A stretch of 64,000 nt of DNA from Gorillibacterium timonense (GTDB lineage: Bacteria > Bacillota > Bacilli > Paenibacillales > NBRC-103111). Below the pieces are notes generated by a model that did not search any database, was not told the DNA's origin, and saw nothing but the letters and a program-made list of their open reading frames with translations. Positions 50,544 through 59,348 of this stretch are shown one piece after another. The number at the start of each line of letters is the position of its first letter. Positions within the stretch are counted from its first letter, which is position 1. The stretch covers positions 558,001 through 622,000 of the forward strand of contig NZ_LN881722.1 of NCBI RefSeq assembly GCF_001457415.1, written 5' to 3'. Both the position numbers and the translations under genes were made by a program.

Positions 50544-51872
50544 ATGAAAAAACTGATTTGGTCTTTTCTGTCGCTCGCAGCCTTCCTGTTCTTATTGCCG
50601 ACTATGACCCATGCCGCGGCGGATTCCCCAATCCGTTTGTATCTGAACGAGGAGAAATTAGAGCCTGCTGTTCCTCCCTACCTGTCCGGCAACACCACGA
50701 TGGTTCCGGCGCGCGTCATCTCCGAAGCCTTCGGAGCGATCGTCAACTGGGACAACGCCTCCCACAAAATGACGGTTCTTCGCGATGAGCAGAAAATCGA
50801 GGTGTTCGAGAATTCGACGTTGGGTTATGTGAACGGAGTGAAGGTGACCCTTCCGGCCGCTCCGGTGGTCAAGGCGGGGACGACCCTGCTGCCCGTCCGT
50901 TTCATTGCCGAGCACTTCGATTTCACGGTGCAGTGGGATAGCACCTTGCAGGCGGTGTATCTGAAGACGCCTGACGCTGTAGCCGATATCGCCGGACACA
51001 CCGAGCTTTGGTCGATCACCACGACAAGCGATAAGGTGACGATTCAGGCAGGAGACAAGATGGATGCGAATGTATTCGCCTTGAGCGATCCCGAACGGAT
51101 CGTGATTGACATTCCGAATGCAGTGGCGGGAGGAAGCCTGCCGAGGCTGGACGCTGAAACGGCCACCCAAACCGTGGCCTCGACGAATCCGCTCGTGTCG
51201 CAAATCCGGTACGCGATCAACGATTCCGAGACCGCTACCATCCGGGTCGTGCTCGACACCAATGGAAAGGTTCCCTATGAAGTGGTGAGCGAGCCTGGTT
51301 CAAGCAAGCTGGTGCTCGCGTTAAAGAAGCCGGCGAACGGCAAGTACAAGGTCGTCATCGACGCCGGCCACGGCGGAACCGATCCCGGCGCCATCTCGGT
51401 GACCGGCAAACCGGAGAAGACCTTCAACCTCTCGGTTGCCAAGAAAGTGAAAGCACTGCTCGACAAGGAAAAGGAAATCGACGCGTACATGACGCGGTCC
51501 ACCGATACGTTCGTCACGCTCGACAACCGCGCGGCGTTTGCCAACCAGCTGGGGGCGGATGTATTCGTGTCGATTCACGGCAATAATTTTACTGCGAGTT
51601 CGAACGGAACGCAGACGTATTACTACAACAGCTACAGCAAGACGCTGGCTGATACGCTTCATAAGTACCTGGTAGCGGCAACGGGCTTCCGCGACGACAA
51701 GGTGCGCAAGGAGGACTTCCGCGTCATCCGCAAGACGGAGATGCCAGGTGTCCTGCTGGAGATCGGGTACTTGTCCAACAAGACGGAGGAAGCGCTCATG
51801 TTCACGAATGCCTTCCAGGACAAGGTAGCTGCCGCCATCGTCAAAGGAATCAAAGGGTATCTGGGCGTTTAA
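50544..51872 (+). CDS. N-acetylmuramoyl-L-alanine amidase with copper-amine-oxidase-like and AMIN domains
   Basis: 442 aa; ATG 50544 follows AGAGGTGA. Signal peptide (KKLIWSFLSLAAFLFLLPTMTHAA), a copper amine oxidase N1-like stalk domain (about 30-140: IRLYLNEEKLEPAVPPYLSGNTTMVPARVISEAFGA, TLLPVRFIAEHF), AMIN domain (about 155-260: DKVTIQAGDKMDANVFALSDPERIVIDIPN), and a zinc amidase_3 domain: VVIDAGHGGTDPGA, FVSIHGNNF and GVLLEIGYLSNKTEE with metal His/His/Glu and catalytic Glu. It cleaves the amide between muramic acid and the stem peptide. Secreted and wall-associated. Confidence 0.95.
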   Translation: MKKLIWSFLSLAAFLFLLPTMTHAAADSPIRLYLNEEKLEPAVPPYLSGNTTMVPARVISEAFGAIVNWDNASHKMTVLRDEQKIEVFENSTLGYVNGVKVTLPAAPVVKAGTTLLPVRFIAEHFDFTVQWDSTLQAVYLKTPDAVADIAGHTELWSITTTSDKVTIQAGDKMDANVFALSDPERIVIDIPNAVAGGSLPRLDAETATQTVASTNPLVSQIRYAINDSETATIRVVLDTNGKVPYEVVSEPGSSKLVLALKKPANGKYKVVIDAGHGGTDPGAISVTGKPEKTFNLSVAKKVKALLDKEKEIDAYMTRSTDTFVTLDNRAAFANQLGADVFVSIHGNNFTASSNGTQTYYYNSYSKTLADTLHKYLVAATGFRDDKVRKEDFRVIRKTEMPGVLLEIGYLSNKTEEALMFTNAFQDKVAAAIVKGIKGYLGV

Positions 51873-51911
51873 GAAGACTTTAGAAGATTTCCGCACATAA
51901 ATTTGCGCATA

Positions 51912-52016
51912 AAAAAGAACCTTCGTCTCCACAGGAAACGGCGATCCGAAAGGCAACTGCTAAAAAAGCGGCGGCTTTCGGATCCTCGTTTGAGAAGTGG
52001 TTAGGAAGGTTCTTTT
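51912..52016 (+). terminator. Long imperfect hairpin after the amidase gene
   Basis: AAAAGAACCTTC (51913-51924) pairs with GAAGGTTCTTTT (52005-52016); inside, AAACG/CGTTT and GATCCGAAAG/CTTTCGGATC extend the stem. Works as a terminator but is longer than usual, in the form of a small mobile palindrome. Confidence 0.65.
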
Positions 52017-52106
52017 GCTGTGAAGGTGAGATTTTCTCCTTCAAGCGAGCGCGTTTAGAAGGGGCTTACCGCTGAACCTGTTTCGCGCGGCAATCAAGCA
52101 CTACGT

Positions 52107-52922
52107 TTAGCTCAGAACAGCATTCCGGGCAGCCGAATGGCGGGTCGGTCCGACGAATTGATTCAGCGGGAAGCCGGCTCCGATGGCGGCGGTGATGAAA
52201 GCTTTGGCTTGGCGGGTCGCTTCCAGCACATCCTTGCCTTTGGCCAGCTCGGCGGTGACGGCGGCGGAGAAGGTGCAGCCGGCGCCGTGGGTGTAAGGCG
52301 TGGAGATGCGCTCCGATTCGAACCATTCGAAGGTGCGGCCATCATACAGCAGATCGACGGCCTTCGGATGCTCGAGCTTGGCCCCGCCCTTGATCAGAAC
52401 GTGCTTGGCTCCGCGGTCGAAGATGCGGACGGCGGCGTCCTGCATGTCCTCTACGGTGCGGATCGGCGCCCGTTCAGCCAGTTGGGCTGCTTCGAACAGG
52501 TTCGGCGTCACGACGTCGGCCAGCGGAACGAGCAGCTCGCGCAAGCCCACGGCGGTCTCCGGATGGAGCACTTCGTCAGTTCCTTTGCAGACGAGCACCG
52601 GGTCGATGACGATCCGCTTCAGGTCGCGCTTCTTGATTTCGGCGGCCACCAGCTCGATCAGCTCGATCGAGCCGAGCATGCCGGTCTTCAGCGCGTCGAG
52701 TCCGACGCCGTCAAGGACGGTCTTGAGCTGCTCCTTAACGACGGGCAGCGGAATCGGATAGACGCCATGCGACCAGTTGTTGTGCGGGTCCATGGTCACG
52801 ATGACCGTGAGGACGGTCATGCCGTAGACGTCTTTTTCCTGGAAGGTTTTGAGGTCGGCTTGAATGCCGGCGCCGCCGCTCGTATCGGAACCGGCGATGG
52901 TAAGTACTTTGGGGACACTCAT
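52107..52922 (-). CDS. pdxK: Pyridoxine/pyridoxal/pyridoxamine kinase (ThiD-like PdxK)
   Basis: 271 aa from ATG 52922 (GAGGAG ten bases upstream). The protein begins VPKVLTIAGSDTSGGAGIQADLKTFQEKDVYGMTVLTVIVTMDPHNNWSH, almost the sequence of B. subtilis PdxK, a ThiD-family enzyme whose role is vitamin B6 phosphorylation. Others: LKTGMLGS, VIDPVLVCKG, TPNLFEAAQL and the anion hole PYTHGAGCTFSAAVTAELAKG. HMP kinase activity cannot be excluded. It follows the methionine-sulfoxide reductase gene across a 121-bp repeat-like element. Confidence 0.93.
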   Translation of the reverse strand: MSVPKVLTIAGSDTSGGAGIQADLKTFQEKDVYGMTVLTVIVTMDPHNNWSHGVYPIPLPVVKEQLKTVLDGVGLDALKTGMLGSIELIELVAAEIKKRDLKRIVIDPVLVCKGTDEVLHPETAVGLRELLVPLADVVTPNLFEAAQLAERAPIRTVEDMQDAAVRIFDRGAKHVLIKGGAKLEHPKAVDLLYDGRTFEWFESERISTPYTHGAGCTFSAAVTAELAKGKDVLEATRQAKAFITAAIGAGFPLNQFVGPTRHSAARNAVLS

Positions 52923-52966
52923 GAATGGTCAACTCCTCGGAATTGGATAATCTTTTTATGCTAGAG

Positions 52967-53087
52967 CGTGTTTGCAAACCCGGTCTTCGGTTGATTCGGC
53001 CGAGTCGTTTCGGCTATTGAGCCATGATGGCTCTACTTTAGGCGGTTCTCAACGGCTTTTCAACCGCACGATGGGTTTGCAAACACG
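52967..53087. repeat. 121-bp element with perfect 15-bp inverted ends
   Basis: CGTGTTTGCAAACCC (52967-52981) and its exact inverse (53073-53087). Several small hairpins inside (GAGCCATGATGGCTC, GCGGTT/AACCGC). Between two minus-strand genes; no T-tract terminator is seen. Confidence 0.65.
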
Positions 53088-53100
53088 TTCTTGTCCGGTT

Positions 53101-53580
53101 TTACAAGGCCTCAACCAGGATGGAGCAGAACCTCTCCAGCTGCTCCCGGTCGGTCTCGTCAAAGCGGGCGTGCAGCGGGCTGTCGATATCAAGCACGCCG
53201 ATGAGCACTCCGCCCTTCAAGAGCGGAACGACGATCTCGGAATTCGAAGCCGCGTCGCAGGCGATGTGGCCAGGGAAGGCATGGACATCGTCCACCTTGA
53301 CGGTGCTCCGGTCCTGGGCGGCCGTGCCGCAGACGCCTTTGCCAACGGGGATGCGCACGCAGGCGGGCAGTCCTTGGAACGGCCCGAGCACGAGCTCTCC
53401 GTCCTTCACTAGATAAAACCCCACCCAATTGATCTCCTCTAAAAAATGCCCAAGCAGCGCGGAGGCGTTGGCCAGGTTGGCGATGGCGTCCGGCTCATCC
53501 TGGATGAGATGACGCAACTGCTCCTGTACCAGACGATACCCGTCCAAGCGGCTTGAAGCGTACTCCACTTTTTGAAACAT
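53101..53580 (-). CDS. msrC: GAF-domain free methionine-(R)-sulfoxide reductase
   Basis: 159 aa from ATG 53580 (AGGAGGGG upstream). GAF domain of the fRMsr class: INWVGFYLVKDGELVLGPFQGLPACVRIPVGKGVCGTAA, then HIACDAASNSEIVVPLLKGGVLIGVLDIDSP. The three Cys in LPACVRI, GVCGT and HIACDA correspond to the redox set of the family. It reduces free methionine-R-sulfoxide (B. subtilis YtsP-like). Follows the Crp/Fnr genes on the same strand after 56 bp. Confidence 0.92.
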   Translation of the reverse strand: MFQKVEYASSRLDGYRLVQEQLRHLIQDEPDAIANLANASALLGHFLEEINWVGFYLVKDGELVLGPFQGLPACVRIPVGKGVCGTAAQDRSTVKVDDVHAFPGHIACDAASNSEIVVPLLKGGVLIGVLDIDSPLHARFDETDREQLERFCSILVEAL

Positions 53581-53636
53581 GCGACCCCTCCTTTTGCTTC
53601 ATCTTATCCGATTATTCCGATGCTGGCGAGCGGAAT

Positions 53637-54335
53637 TTAATGCTCATCCTTGCTGACCCTGCGAAATAGCTTGTCCCGGTTTGGGATCGTGAATCCTGTG
53701 CGGTCTGCGATGAGCAGCCCTTCCTTGCGCAGCAGGCTGACGAGCCGGTTGACGGTCTCCCGCGTCGTGCCGACGGCGTTCGCTAGCTCTTGATTCGTAA
53801 GCGGGATGGCGATGCGCACCGCGGCCTGATCATCGACGCGCCCGTAATCCTCGGCGAGCTTCATCAAAAACAGCACCACGCGTTCGGCGGCGTCGTGTCC
53901 GGTGAAGTCGTGCAGCCGCTGCTGCAGCTCGATGATCCGCGAGCTCATGACGCGCATGAGCTTGATCGAGATGCTCGGCACGGTGAGTATCAGCTGCTCG
54001 AACGGACGCATCGGGATGGACAGCAGCCGGGAATCGCCGATGGTTTCCGCGGTAGCCGGATAAGGGGCGGCGTCGAAAAAACCGGTATGCGGAAACAGAT
54101 CGCCGGTCTTGAGGATGGTGATGATCTGCTCGTGCCCGTTCTCATCGGTTTTGAAGGTTTTGACGAGGCCGCGCAGAACGAAATAGACCGCTTCCCGTTC
54201 CGTTCCTTCATGAAATACGGTGGTTTTCTTGCCGTAATGGCGAATGGAGGAGATGCGCTCGATGCGTTCGAGCTCCTCCTGATTCAGCTCGCGAAAGAGC
54301 GGAACGCGGGATAAGGCGGCAACAAGGTCGGACAT
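53637..54335 (-). CDS. Crp/Fnr family transcriptional regulator
   Basis: 232 aa. ATG 54335 has AAAGGAG five bases upstream; a further upstream ATG overlaps that site. N-terminal cyclic-nucleotide-like barrel (VFHEGTEREAVYFVLRGLVKTF ... ILKTGDLFPHTGFFDAAPYPATAET) and a C-terminal Crp helix-turn-helix (IPLTNQELANAVGTTRETVNRLVSLLRKEGLL). No cysteines, so not an Fe-S Fnr; a haem or other ligand is possible. Second of two Crp/Fnr genes in tandem, which read away from a ferredoxin/hcp operon. Confidence 0.9.
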   Translation of the reverse strand: MSDLVAALSRVPLFRELNQEELERIERISSIRHYGKKTTVFHEGTEREAVYFVLRGLVKTFKTDENGHEQIITILKTGDLFPHTGFFDAAPYPATAETIGDSRLLSIPMRPFEQLILTVPSISIKLMRVMSSRIIELQQRLHDFTGHDAAERVVLFLMKLAEDYGRVDDQAAVRIAIPLTNQELANAVGTTRETVNRLVSLLRKEGLLIADRTGFTIPNRDKLFRRVSKDEH

Positions 54336-54360
54336 AAGGACTCCTTTCATGTGAACGGGG

Positions 54361-55044
54361 CTAATCCTCTAGCAAAAGCTCCTCCAACCCCTGCCGATCG
54401 GTCAGGGTGAAGGAGTTGCCGTCAAAGGCGATCAAGCCCTTTTCGCGCATGAGACCGAGTTCGCGGGAAAGCGAGGGGCGGGCGGCGTTCAGATGCTCGG
54501 CCCAGATTCGTTTGGAATATGGCAGCGAGATCGTAAGCGATTGCTTTTCACGCGCCAGCTTGAGCAGATCGTAAGCGATTCTTTGCCGCAGGGTGCCGAG
54601 CGACAGCACTTCGATCTTGCGATTCAGCAGGACGAGCCGCTCGGACATGTTTTCCATGTAACGGCTCAGGATGTCTGGGTCTTCCGCAAACAAGCGCATG
54701 AGCTGCTCCTTGCCGATGAACATGACCGAGCAGGCGTCTCCCGCAATGACGGTGGCGGGGAAGACGCCTGCTGCGCTGAACAGCACGGCTTCGCCGAAGG
54801 TTTGCCCCGGCTTCAGGCTGGCGAGGGTCATGCTCCTGCCGGTGGGATGAATCTTCTGCACCTCCACCTGGCCTTCCAGCACGACTCCGACGCGGTTTGC
54901 CGGTTCCCCCTCCGTGACGATCAAGTCGTTTTTACGCCAAGAGCGCGTTTGATAGGCGATTCGCGCCAGCAGGGCTTTGATTTCATCCGTGGTTTTGCCG
55001 CGAAAGAAGAGGCAGGACTTCAGAGTCTCGGGATTCGGAATCAT
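54361..55044 (-). CDS. Crp/Fnr family transcriptional regulator, divergent from the hcp operon
   Basis: 227 aa from ATG 55044 (CCGGAGA upstream). Barrel domain DLIVTEGEPANRVGVVLEGQVEVQKI ... LKPGQTFGEAVLFSAAG, then a winged helix with SKRIWAEHLNAARPSLSRELGLMREKGLI. Its two cysteines (CLFF near residue 11, ACSV near 104) do not fit the Fnr cluster pattern. Location opposite hcp suggests an HcpR-type regulator responding to nitrosative stress; two palindromes lie between. Family is sure, ligand is inferred. Confidence 0.9.
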   Translation of the reverse strand: MIPNPETLKSCLFFRGKTTDEIKALLARIAYQTRSWRKNDLIVTEGEPANRVGVVLEGQVEVQKIHPTGRSMTLASLKPGQTFGEAVLFSAAGVFPATVIAGDACSVMFIGKEQLMRLFAEDPDILSRYMENMSERLVLLNRKIEVLSLGTLRQRIAYDLLKLAREKQSLTISLPYSKRIWAEHLNAARPSLSRELGLMREKGLIAFDGNSFTLTDRQGLEELLLED

Positions 55045-55073
55045 GAGCGTCTCCGGTCGGGAAATTTTTCAAG

Positions 55074-55128
55074 CGGTAACATCGGTTACCGATAGGTTGA
55101 CGCCAGTCTACTACAATCATAGTAGGCT
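55074..55128. promoter_or_regulatory. Two palindromes between the Crp/Fnr gene and the hcp operon
   Basis: CGGTAAC-ATCG-GTTACCG at 55074-55091 and CTACTA-CAATCA-TAGTAG at 55108-55125; the first has the arm-spacer form of Crp/Fnr-type sites. TTGACG at 55097 lies between. Likely operators and divergent promoters. Confidence 0.55.
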
Positions 55129-55165
55129 GTAAAGAGTGAAGGTAAGAGGAACGGAGGCTGCCGAT

Positions 55166-56038
55166 ATGAAACGAAAAATCATCACGATCCATGAGGAATT
55201 GTGCAACGGCTGCGGAATCTGCGTGGATGCATGCCACGAAGGCGCCATCGAACTGGTAGACGGGGTGGCGAAGCTCGTCAGCGACAGCTACTGCGACGGC
55301 TTCGGCGATTGCCTGCCGGAATGCCCGACCGGGGCCATCGAAATGATCGAACGGGAGGCGGCCGATTACGACGAGGTGGCCGTCAACAAACGGATCGCCG
55401 AGCGGCAAGCAGCGGCGGGGATCGGACGGGAGCATGGCGGTTCCGCAGCTCGGGGGCATGGAGCGGGAGAATTCCACGGTCACGGAAACAGTGGCCCGGG
55501 GTATTCGCACGGCCATGGTCAGGGCGGCGGTCACGGGCATCATCACGGCCACGGCGGCTGTCCGGGGAGCATGGCCCAGCTGTTCCGCCGCGAAGAGACG
55601 GCGGCCGGTCCGTCAGCAGCGCCCGCGAAAGCATCCGTGCCCGCCGCCTCTTCCCCGGAAGCGTTCGAGCGCCCGTCGGAGTTGAATCAATGGCCGATCC
55701 AGATTCATCTCGTCAATCCGGCGAATCCCTATTTCGACGGAGCCAATCTCTTGATCGCGGCGGATTGCACGGCTTTCGCGTATGGGGATTTCCACAAGGA
55801 CTTCATCAAGAATCACATCACCCTGATTGGCTGCCCGAAGCTGGACGACAACGCTTATTACGCGGAGAAGCTGACGGACATCCTCCGGCAGCATGACATT
55901 CGCAGCATCACGGTTGTGCGCATGGTTGTTCCCTGCTGCGGAGGCATCGTGCAGGCTGTGAAGCAGGCGATGCTCGCGTCCCAGACCATCGTGCCTTATC
56001 GCGAAGTCACGATCAGCCTGGAGGGTGAATGGATCTGA
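55166..56038 (+). CDS. 4Fe-4S ferredoxin-type protein with His-rich insert, hcp partner
   Basis: 290 aa from ATG 55166 (ACGGAGG upstream). The N-terminal pair of clusters: CNGCGICVDACHEGA and CDGFGDCLPECPTGA. Residues about 90-135 are a Gly/His-rich run (HGHGQGGGHGHHHGHGG) able to bind metals. The C-terminal domain (LNQWPIQIHLVNPANPYFDGANLLIAADCTAFAYGDFHKDFIKNHITLIGCPKLDD ... VPCCGGIVQAV) is typical of ferredoxin-like partners of the hybrid-cluster protein and adds further Cys. It would feed electrons to Hcp, 48 bp downstream. The His-rich run differs in base use and could be a metal store. Confidence 0.85.
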   Translation: MKRKIITIHEELCNGCGICVDACHEGAIELVDGVAKLVSDSYCDGFGDCLPECPTGAIEMIEREAADYDEVAVNKRIAERQAAAGIGREHGGSAARGHGAGEFHGHGNSGPGYSHGHGQGGGHGHHHGHGGCPGSMAQLFRREETAAGPSAAPAKASVPAASSPEAFERPSELNQWPIQIHLVNPANPYFDGANLLIAADCTAFAYGDFHKDFIKNHITLIGCPKLDDNAYYAEKLTDILRQHDIRSITVVRMVVPCCGGIVQAVKQAMLASQTIVPYREVTISLEGEWI

Positions 56039-56086
56039 CTCCAGCAGGCTCTTTAATCAGCTTTCCATAAACAAGGAGGAGAACGG

Positions 56087-57739
56087 ATGAGCGAAATGTT
56101 TTGCTTTCAATGCCAGGAAGCGGCAAAAGGAACCGGCTGCACGATCAAGGGAGTGTGCGGCAAGACGAGCGAAACGGCGGCTTTGCAGGACCTGACGGTG
56201 TACACGCTGAAGGGGATTGCGATCTTTGCAAACAAAGCCCGCGAGCTCGGCATGGATATGAGCGCGGTAGACAAACGGATCCGCGGGGACCTGTTTGCGA
56301 CGATCACCAACGCCAACTTCGACGATGCGGTCTTCCTTGGCAAGATCCGGGACGGACTCGCCAGCCGGGATGCGCTCAAGCACGAGCTCGCCGTTCGCGG
56401 AGCGGACGTTCCGCAGGCGGATCACGACGCAGCTCAGTGGTTTGCGGAGACGGACGCGGAGCTCGCCGCCAAAGCGCTCACAGTCGGCGTGCTCGCCACT
56501 GGTAACGAGGATATCCGCTCCCTGCGCGAGCTGCTCACCTATGGCCTGAAGGGCATGGCGGCCTACGCCGAGCATGCCGCCAACCTCAGCTCCTACGACG
56601 ATAACGTAAATGCTTTCCTGGTGAAAGGCTTGGCTGCGACCCTTGATGATTCTCTTGGAGCGGGTGAGCTGGTTGGGCTTGTGCTGGAATGTGGCAAGTT
56701 TGGCGTCGATGCCATGGCGCTCCTGGATGCGGCGAACACGGCCGCTTACGGTAATCCTGAGATCACCAAGGTCCAGCTCGGTGTCGGCAGCCGTCCGGGG
56801 ATTCTCATCAGCGGCCACGATCTGAAGGACATGGAAGAACTGCTGAAGCAGACGGAGGGAACGGGCGTTGACGTCTATACCCACAGCGAGATGCTTCCGG
56901 CGCATTACTATCCCGCGTTCAAGAAGTACAGCCATTTTGTCGGCAACTACGGCAATGCCTGGTGGAAGCAAAATGAGGAGTTCGAGAGCTTCGGCGGCGC
57001 CATCCTCATGACGACCAACTGCATCGTGCCTCCGAAAGACAGCTACGCGGGCCGTATGTTCACGACCGGCAACGCCGGATATCCCGGCATCCGGCACATT
57101 CCGGATGGAGCACCTGGAGCGCCTAAAGACTTCTCGGCTGTCATCGCCTGCGCGAAGACCTGTGAAGCGCCGACCGAGATCGAAACCGGGGAGATTGTCG
57201 GCGGGTTCGCCCATGCGGCGGTTATGAGTGTTGCGGACCAGGTAGTGGACGCGGTAAAGACCGGAGCGATCAAGCGCTTCTTCGTCATGGCGGGCTGCGA
57301 CGGTCGCATGAAGAGCCGCGAGTATTACACCGACTTTGCCGCCGCTTTGCCGGAGGATACGGTGATCCTGACCGCAGGCTGCGCCAAATACAAATACAAC
57401 AAGCTGGACCTCGGCGCCATCGGAGGGATTCCCCGCGTACTGGACGCAGGTCAGTGCAACGATTCCTACTCGCTCGCCGTCATCGCGCTCAAGCTGAAGG
57501 AAGTCTTTGGCTTGGACGACATCAACGATCTTCCGATCTCCTACAACATCGCCTGGTACGAGCAAAAGGCTGTGATCGTCCTGTTGGCCCTCCTCTACCT
57601 CGGCGTGAAAAACATTCACCTCGGACCGACGCTTCCGGCCTTCCTTTCCCCGAATGTGGCGAAGGTGCTGGTGGATACCTTCGGCATCGGCGGGATCACG
57701 AGCGTGGAGCAGGATATGAGAGAATTCATGGCCGTCTAA
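56087..57739 (+). CDS. hcp: Hybrid-cluster protein (hydroxylamine reductase / NO reductase)
   Basis: 550 aa from ATG 56087 (AAGGAGGAG upstream). N-terminal Fe-S motif [20 protein letters not shown], and hybrid-cluster ligands in [44 protein letters not shown] and GQCNDSY. Reduces hydroxylamine or, at low concentration, NO. Transcribed with its ferredoxin partner and likely controlled by the divergent Crp/Fnr gene. Complete length for the class. Confidence 0.97.
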   Translation: MSEMFCFQCQEAAKGTGCTIKGVCGKTSETAALQDLTVYTLKGIAIFANKARELGMDMSAVDKRIRGDLFATITNANFDDAVFLGKIRDGLASRDALKHELAVRGADVPQADHDAAQWFAETDAELAAKALTVGVLATGNEDIRSLRELLTYGLKGMAAYAEHAANLSSYDDNVNAFLVKGLAATLDDSLGAGELVGLVLECGKFGVDAMALLDAANTAAYGNPEITKVQLGVGSRPGILISGHDLKDMEELLKQTEGTGVDVYTHSEMLPAHYYPAFKKYSHFVGNYGNAWWKQNEEFESFGGAILMTTNCIVPPKDSYAGRMFTTGNAGYPGIRHIPDGAPGAPKDFSAVIACAKTCEAPTEIETGEIVGGFAHAAVMSVADQVVDAVKTGAIKRFFVMAGCDGRMKSREYYTDFAAALPEDTVILTAGCAKYKYNKLDLGAIGGIPRVLDAGQCNDSYSLAVIALKLKEVFGLDDINDLPISYNIAWYEQKAVIVLLALLYLGVKNIHLGPTLPAFLSPNVAKVLVDTFGIGGITSVEQDMREFMAV

Positions 57740-57856
57740 AGCGGAGTTCGTCCGAAAAAATTCCTGGTTTGTTAAAATTGTCACGGACTTTGCCGCCCTG
57801 ATCGTATACCTTGATGGAAGAGGGGCATTTACGAACAGGGGAGGAGGAATTCATCC

Positions 57857-58090
57857 ATGGCAAAATACAGCGTAGTCGATAAAGGAGAATGCATCGCTTG
57901 CGGTTCCTGCGGGTCTGCAGCTCCCGAAATCTTCGAATATGACGGCGAAGGCCTGGCAGAGGTTGTCTACGAAGGAGACAACAACAAAGGCGTAACCGTA
58001 ATCCCGGAAGATCTGGAAGACGAACTGCAAGAAGCGGTAGAGTCTTGTCCGACCGAATGCATCAAGGTACAGGATGCACCGTTCAACTGA
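57857..58090 (+). CDS. fer: Ferredoxin, 4Fe-4S
   Basis: 77 aa from ATG 57857 (GGAGGAG upstream). The motif [19 protein letters not shown] with a distant Cys-Pro (ESCPTECIK) is that of the Bacillus-type single-cluster ferredoxin; the very acidic surface fits electron transfer. The third residue of the motif carries a Cys (C..C..C) and the fourth ligand is in CPTEC. Ends with a terminator at 58107. Confidence 0.93.
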   Translation: MAKYSVVDKGECIACGSCGSAAPEIFEYDGEGLAEVVYEGDNNKGVTVIPEDLEDELQEAVESCPTECIKVQDAPFN

Positions 58091-58106
58091 TTGTAACGGC
58101 ATTTCG

Positions 58107-58138
58107 GAACCGGAGGCCCACAGGCTTCCGGTTTTTTG
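58107..58138 (+). terminator. Terminator after fer
   Basis: GAACCGGAGGCC pairs with GGCTTCCGGTTT (58107-58134), followed by T. Confidence 0.8.
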
Positions 58139-58166
58139 CTATATACAAGCAATAGGGGGTGGTCGG

Positions 58167-58823
58167 ATGATCGAAGAACTCATCGATTCTGCGGTTGGCG
58201 GTGAGGATACCCTATGGGGAGCAGCGGATCTTTCTTACTCCGAGTTTTATGACCGCTATTCGACGGCTATTGTCGTCGCTCAAGCTTACGACCGCTATGT
58301 ACCCGAAGATCCCTATGACGAGCAGGGCTATCATGAGGTGATGAGCCGTTTTCGCGATACGATCGACCAGAAAATCGCACGTCTTGCGCAGATGCTGGAG
58401 CAGGCGGGGATCGAACACTACGTGCCTCCGGTCGCCCAGAGAGATGAACAGTCGCTTATCGCGCCCTTTTCGTTTAAGCATGGGGCCGTTCTCGCCGGGC
58501 TTGGCTGGATCGGCAAAAACAGCCTGCTGATCACCCGGAAATTCGGTCCGCGCGTCCGGCTGGGGGCAGTTCTGATCCGGGATTCGATGGAATGCGGAGA
58601 ACCGATCGTGAAGAGCGGCTGCAGGAATTGCCGCGCTTGTGTGGATGCATGCCCGTGGGGGATGATCAAGGGAATCAACTGGACCCCCACTACCCGAAGG
58701 GATGAGCTTCTGGATTATCAGCGGTGTAACGCCAAGAGGAGAGAATATATCGAGAGCCACGGGCGCAAGCACACCTGCGGGTACTGTCTGCTGGCCTGTC
58801 CCTGGGGCAAAAAGCGAAAGTAG
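58167..58823 (+). CDS. QueG-like double [4Fe-4S] protein
   Basis: 218 aa from ATG 58167 (GGGGGTGG upstream). It has a helical region (FRDTIDQKIARLAQMLEQAGIEHYVPP), a block FKHGAVLAGLGWIGKNSLLITRKFGPRVRLGAVLI as in epoxyqueuosine reductase QueG, and the two clusters CRNCRACVDACPWG and CGYCLLACPWG. QueG proper is about 380 aa, so this member lacks much of the N-terminal cobalamin-binding domain and the HEAT repeats. Reductase function is probable, the substrate is not. Confidence 0.8.
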   Translation: MIEELIDSAVGGEDTLWGAADLSYSEFYDRYSTAIVVAQAYDRYVPEDPYDEQGYHEVMSRFRDTIDQKIARLAQMLEQAGIEHYVPPVAQRDEQSLIAPFSFKHGAVLAGLGWIGKNSLLITRKFGPRVRLGAVLIRDSMECGEPIVKSGCRNCRACVDACPWGMIKGINWTPTTRRDELLDYQRCNAKRREYIESHGRKHTCGYCLLACPWGKKRK

Positions 58824-58879
58824 CGGTTTGCTGATGCGATTAGGGGAAGGAAGCGAAAGTAGCGGTTTGCTGATGCGAT
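58812..58879 (+). repeat. Direct 29-bp repeat with 39-bp period at a stop codon
   Basis: AAGCGAAAGTAGCGGTTTGC and the next nine bases recur at 58851. The first copy contains the stop codon of the QueG-like gene. Confidence 0.85.
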
Positions 58880-58993
58880 AAGGGAAAAGGCGAAACGAAG
58901 ATTGTCCGTTGCCGCTTGCCCACAGCTCATTCCGGGCATACTGAAGAGAAACAGCAGACAAGAAGGCGCGGCGAGCGGGAAAGGAAGAGGACG

Positions 58994-59164
58994 ATGGGAG
59001 CGCGGAAGCACAGCGGAGGAGCAATCACCTGCGACAACTGCCGGAAGCGAACGGGAAAAGGTCTGATCGGCTGCCACTGGATCTGTCGGGACTGTCAGGC
59101 GGGGCTGGCGGAAGAGAACGAGGAATCGGACCGGTTTTGCGCAGCGGATGGCTCGGGACTATGA
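58994..59164 (+). CDS. Small CxxC zinc-finger-like protein
   Basis: 56 aa from ATG 58994, preceded by GGAAGAGG. The product has ITCDNCRKRTG...CHWICRDCQAG, two CxxC pairs in zinc-ribbon spacing, and an acidic tail. Frame and site look normal, but no family is recognised; the frame is also open upstream. A modest call. Confidence 0.5.
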   Translation: MGARKHSGGAITCDNCRKRTGKGLIGCHWICRDCQAGLAEENEESDRFCAADGSGL

Positions 59165-59176
59165 CTTCCATGACGA

Positions 59177-59268
59177 GTACCTTTTCAACCTTAATCACGT
59201 GGAAAACGAGCGGCAGCAAGGGGGATGGGAAAGGGTGCGGAAACCCTGGCTTTTAAGTGGAAGCGTAC
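59177..59268 (+). repeat. MITE-like element, copy C (diverged)
   Basis: 92 bp with the conserved words ACCTTAATCNCGTGGA and GAGCGGC and the end AAGCGTAC. The internal hairpin AGGGT-GCGGAA-ACCCT shows paired base changes relative to copy A. Confidence 0.7.
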
Positions 59269-59283
59269 TAGCGAATAGGGACA

Positions 59284-59348
59284 AAAGAGAACCGTTCTCT
59301 TCGTGAAAGGGCCGACCGGCGTTTCCCTTTACGAGAGAACGGTTCTTT
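59284..59348. terminator. Bidirectional terminator hairpin
   Basis: AACCGTTCTCTTCGTGAAAGGG (split by few mismatches) pairs with CCCTTTACGAGAGAACGGTT, flanked by AAA and TTT. It lies between the convergent + genes and add. The next 160 bases hold nothing clear. Confidence 0.75.

Noticed and set aside
56057-57784. 575-codon open frame opposite hcp
   Set aside because: It exactly mirrors the hcp codon pattern; its translation has no family features and no ribosome site.
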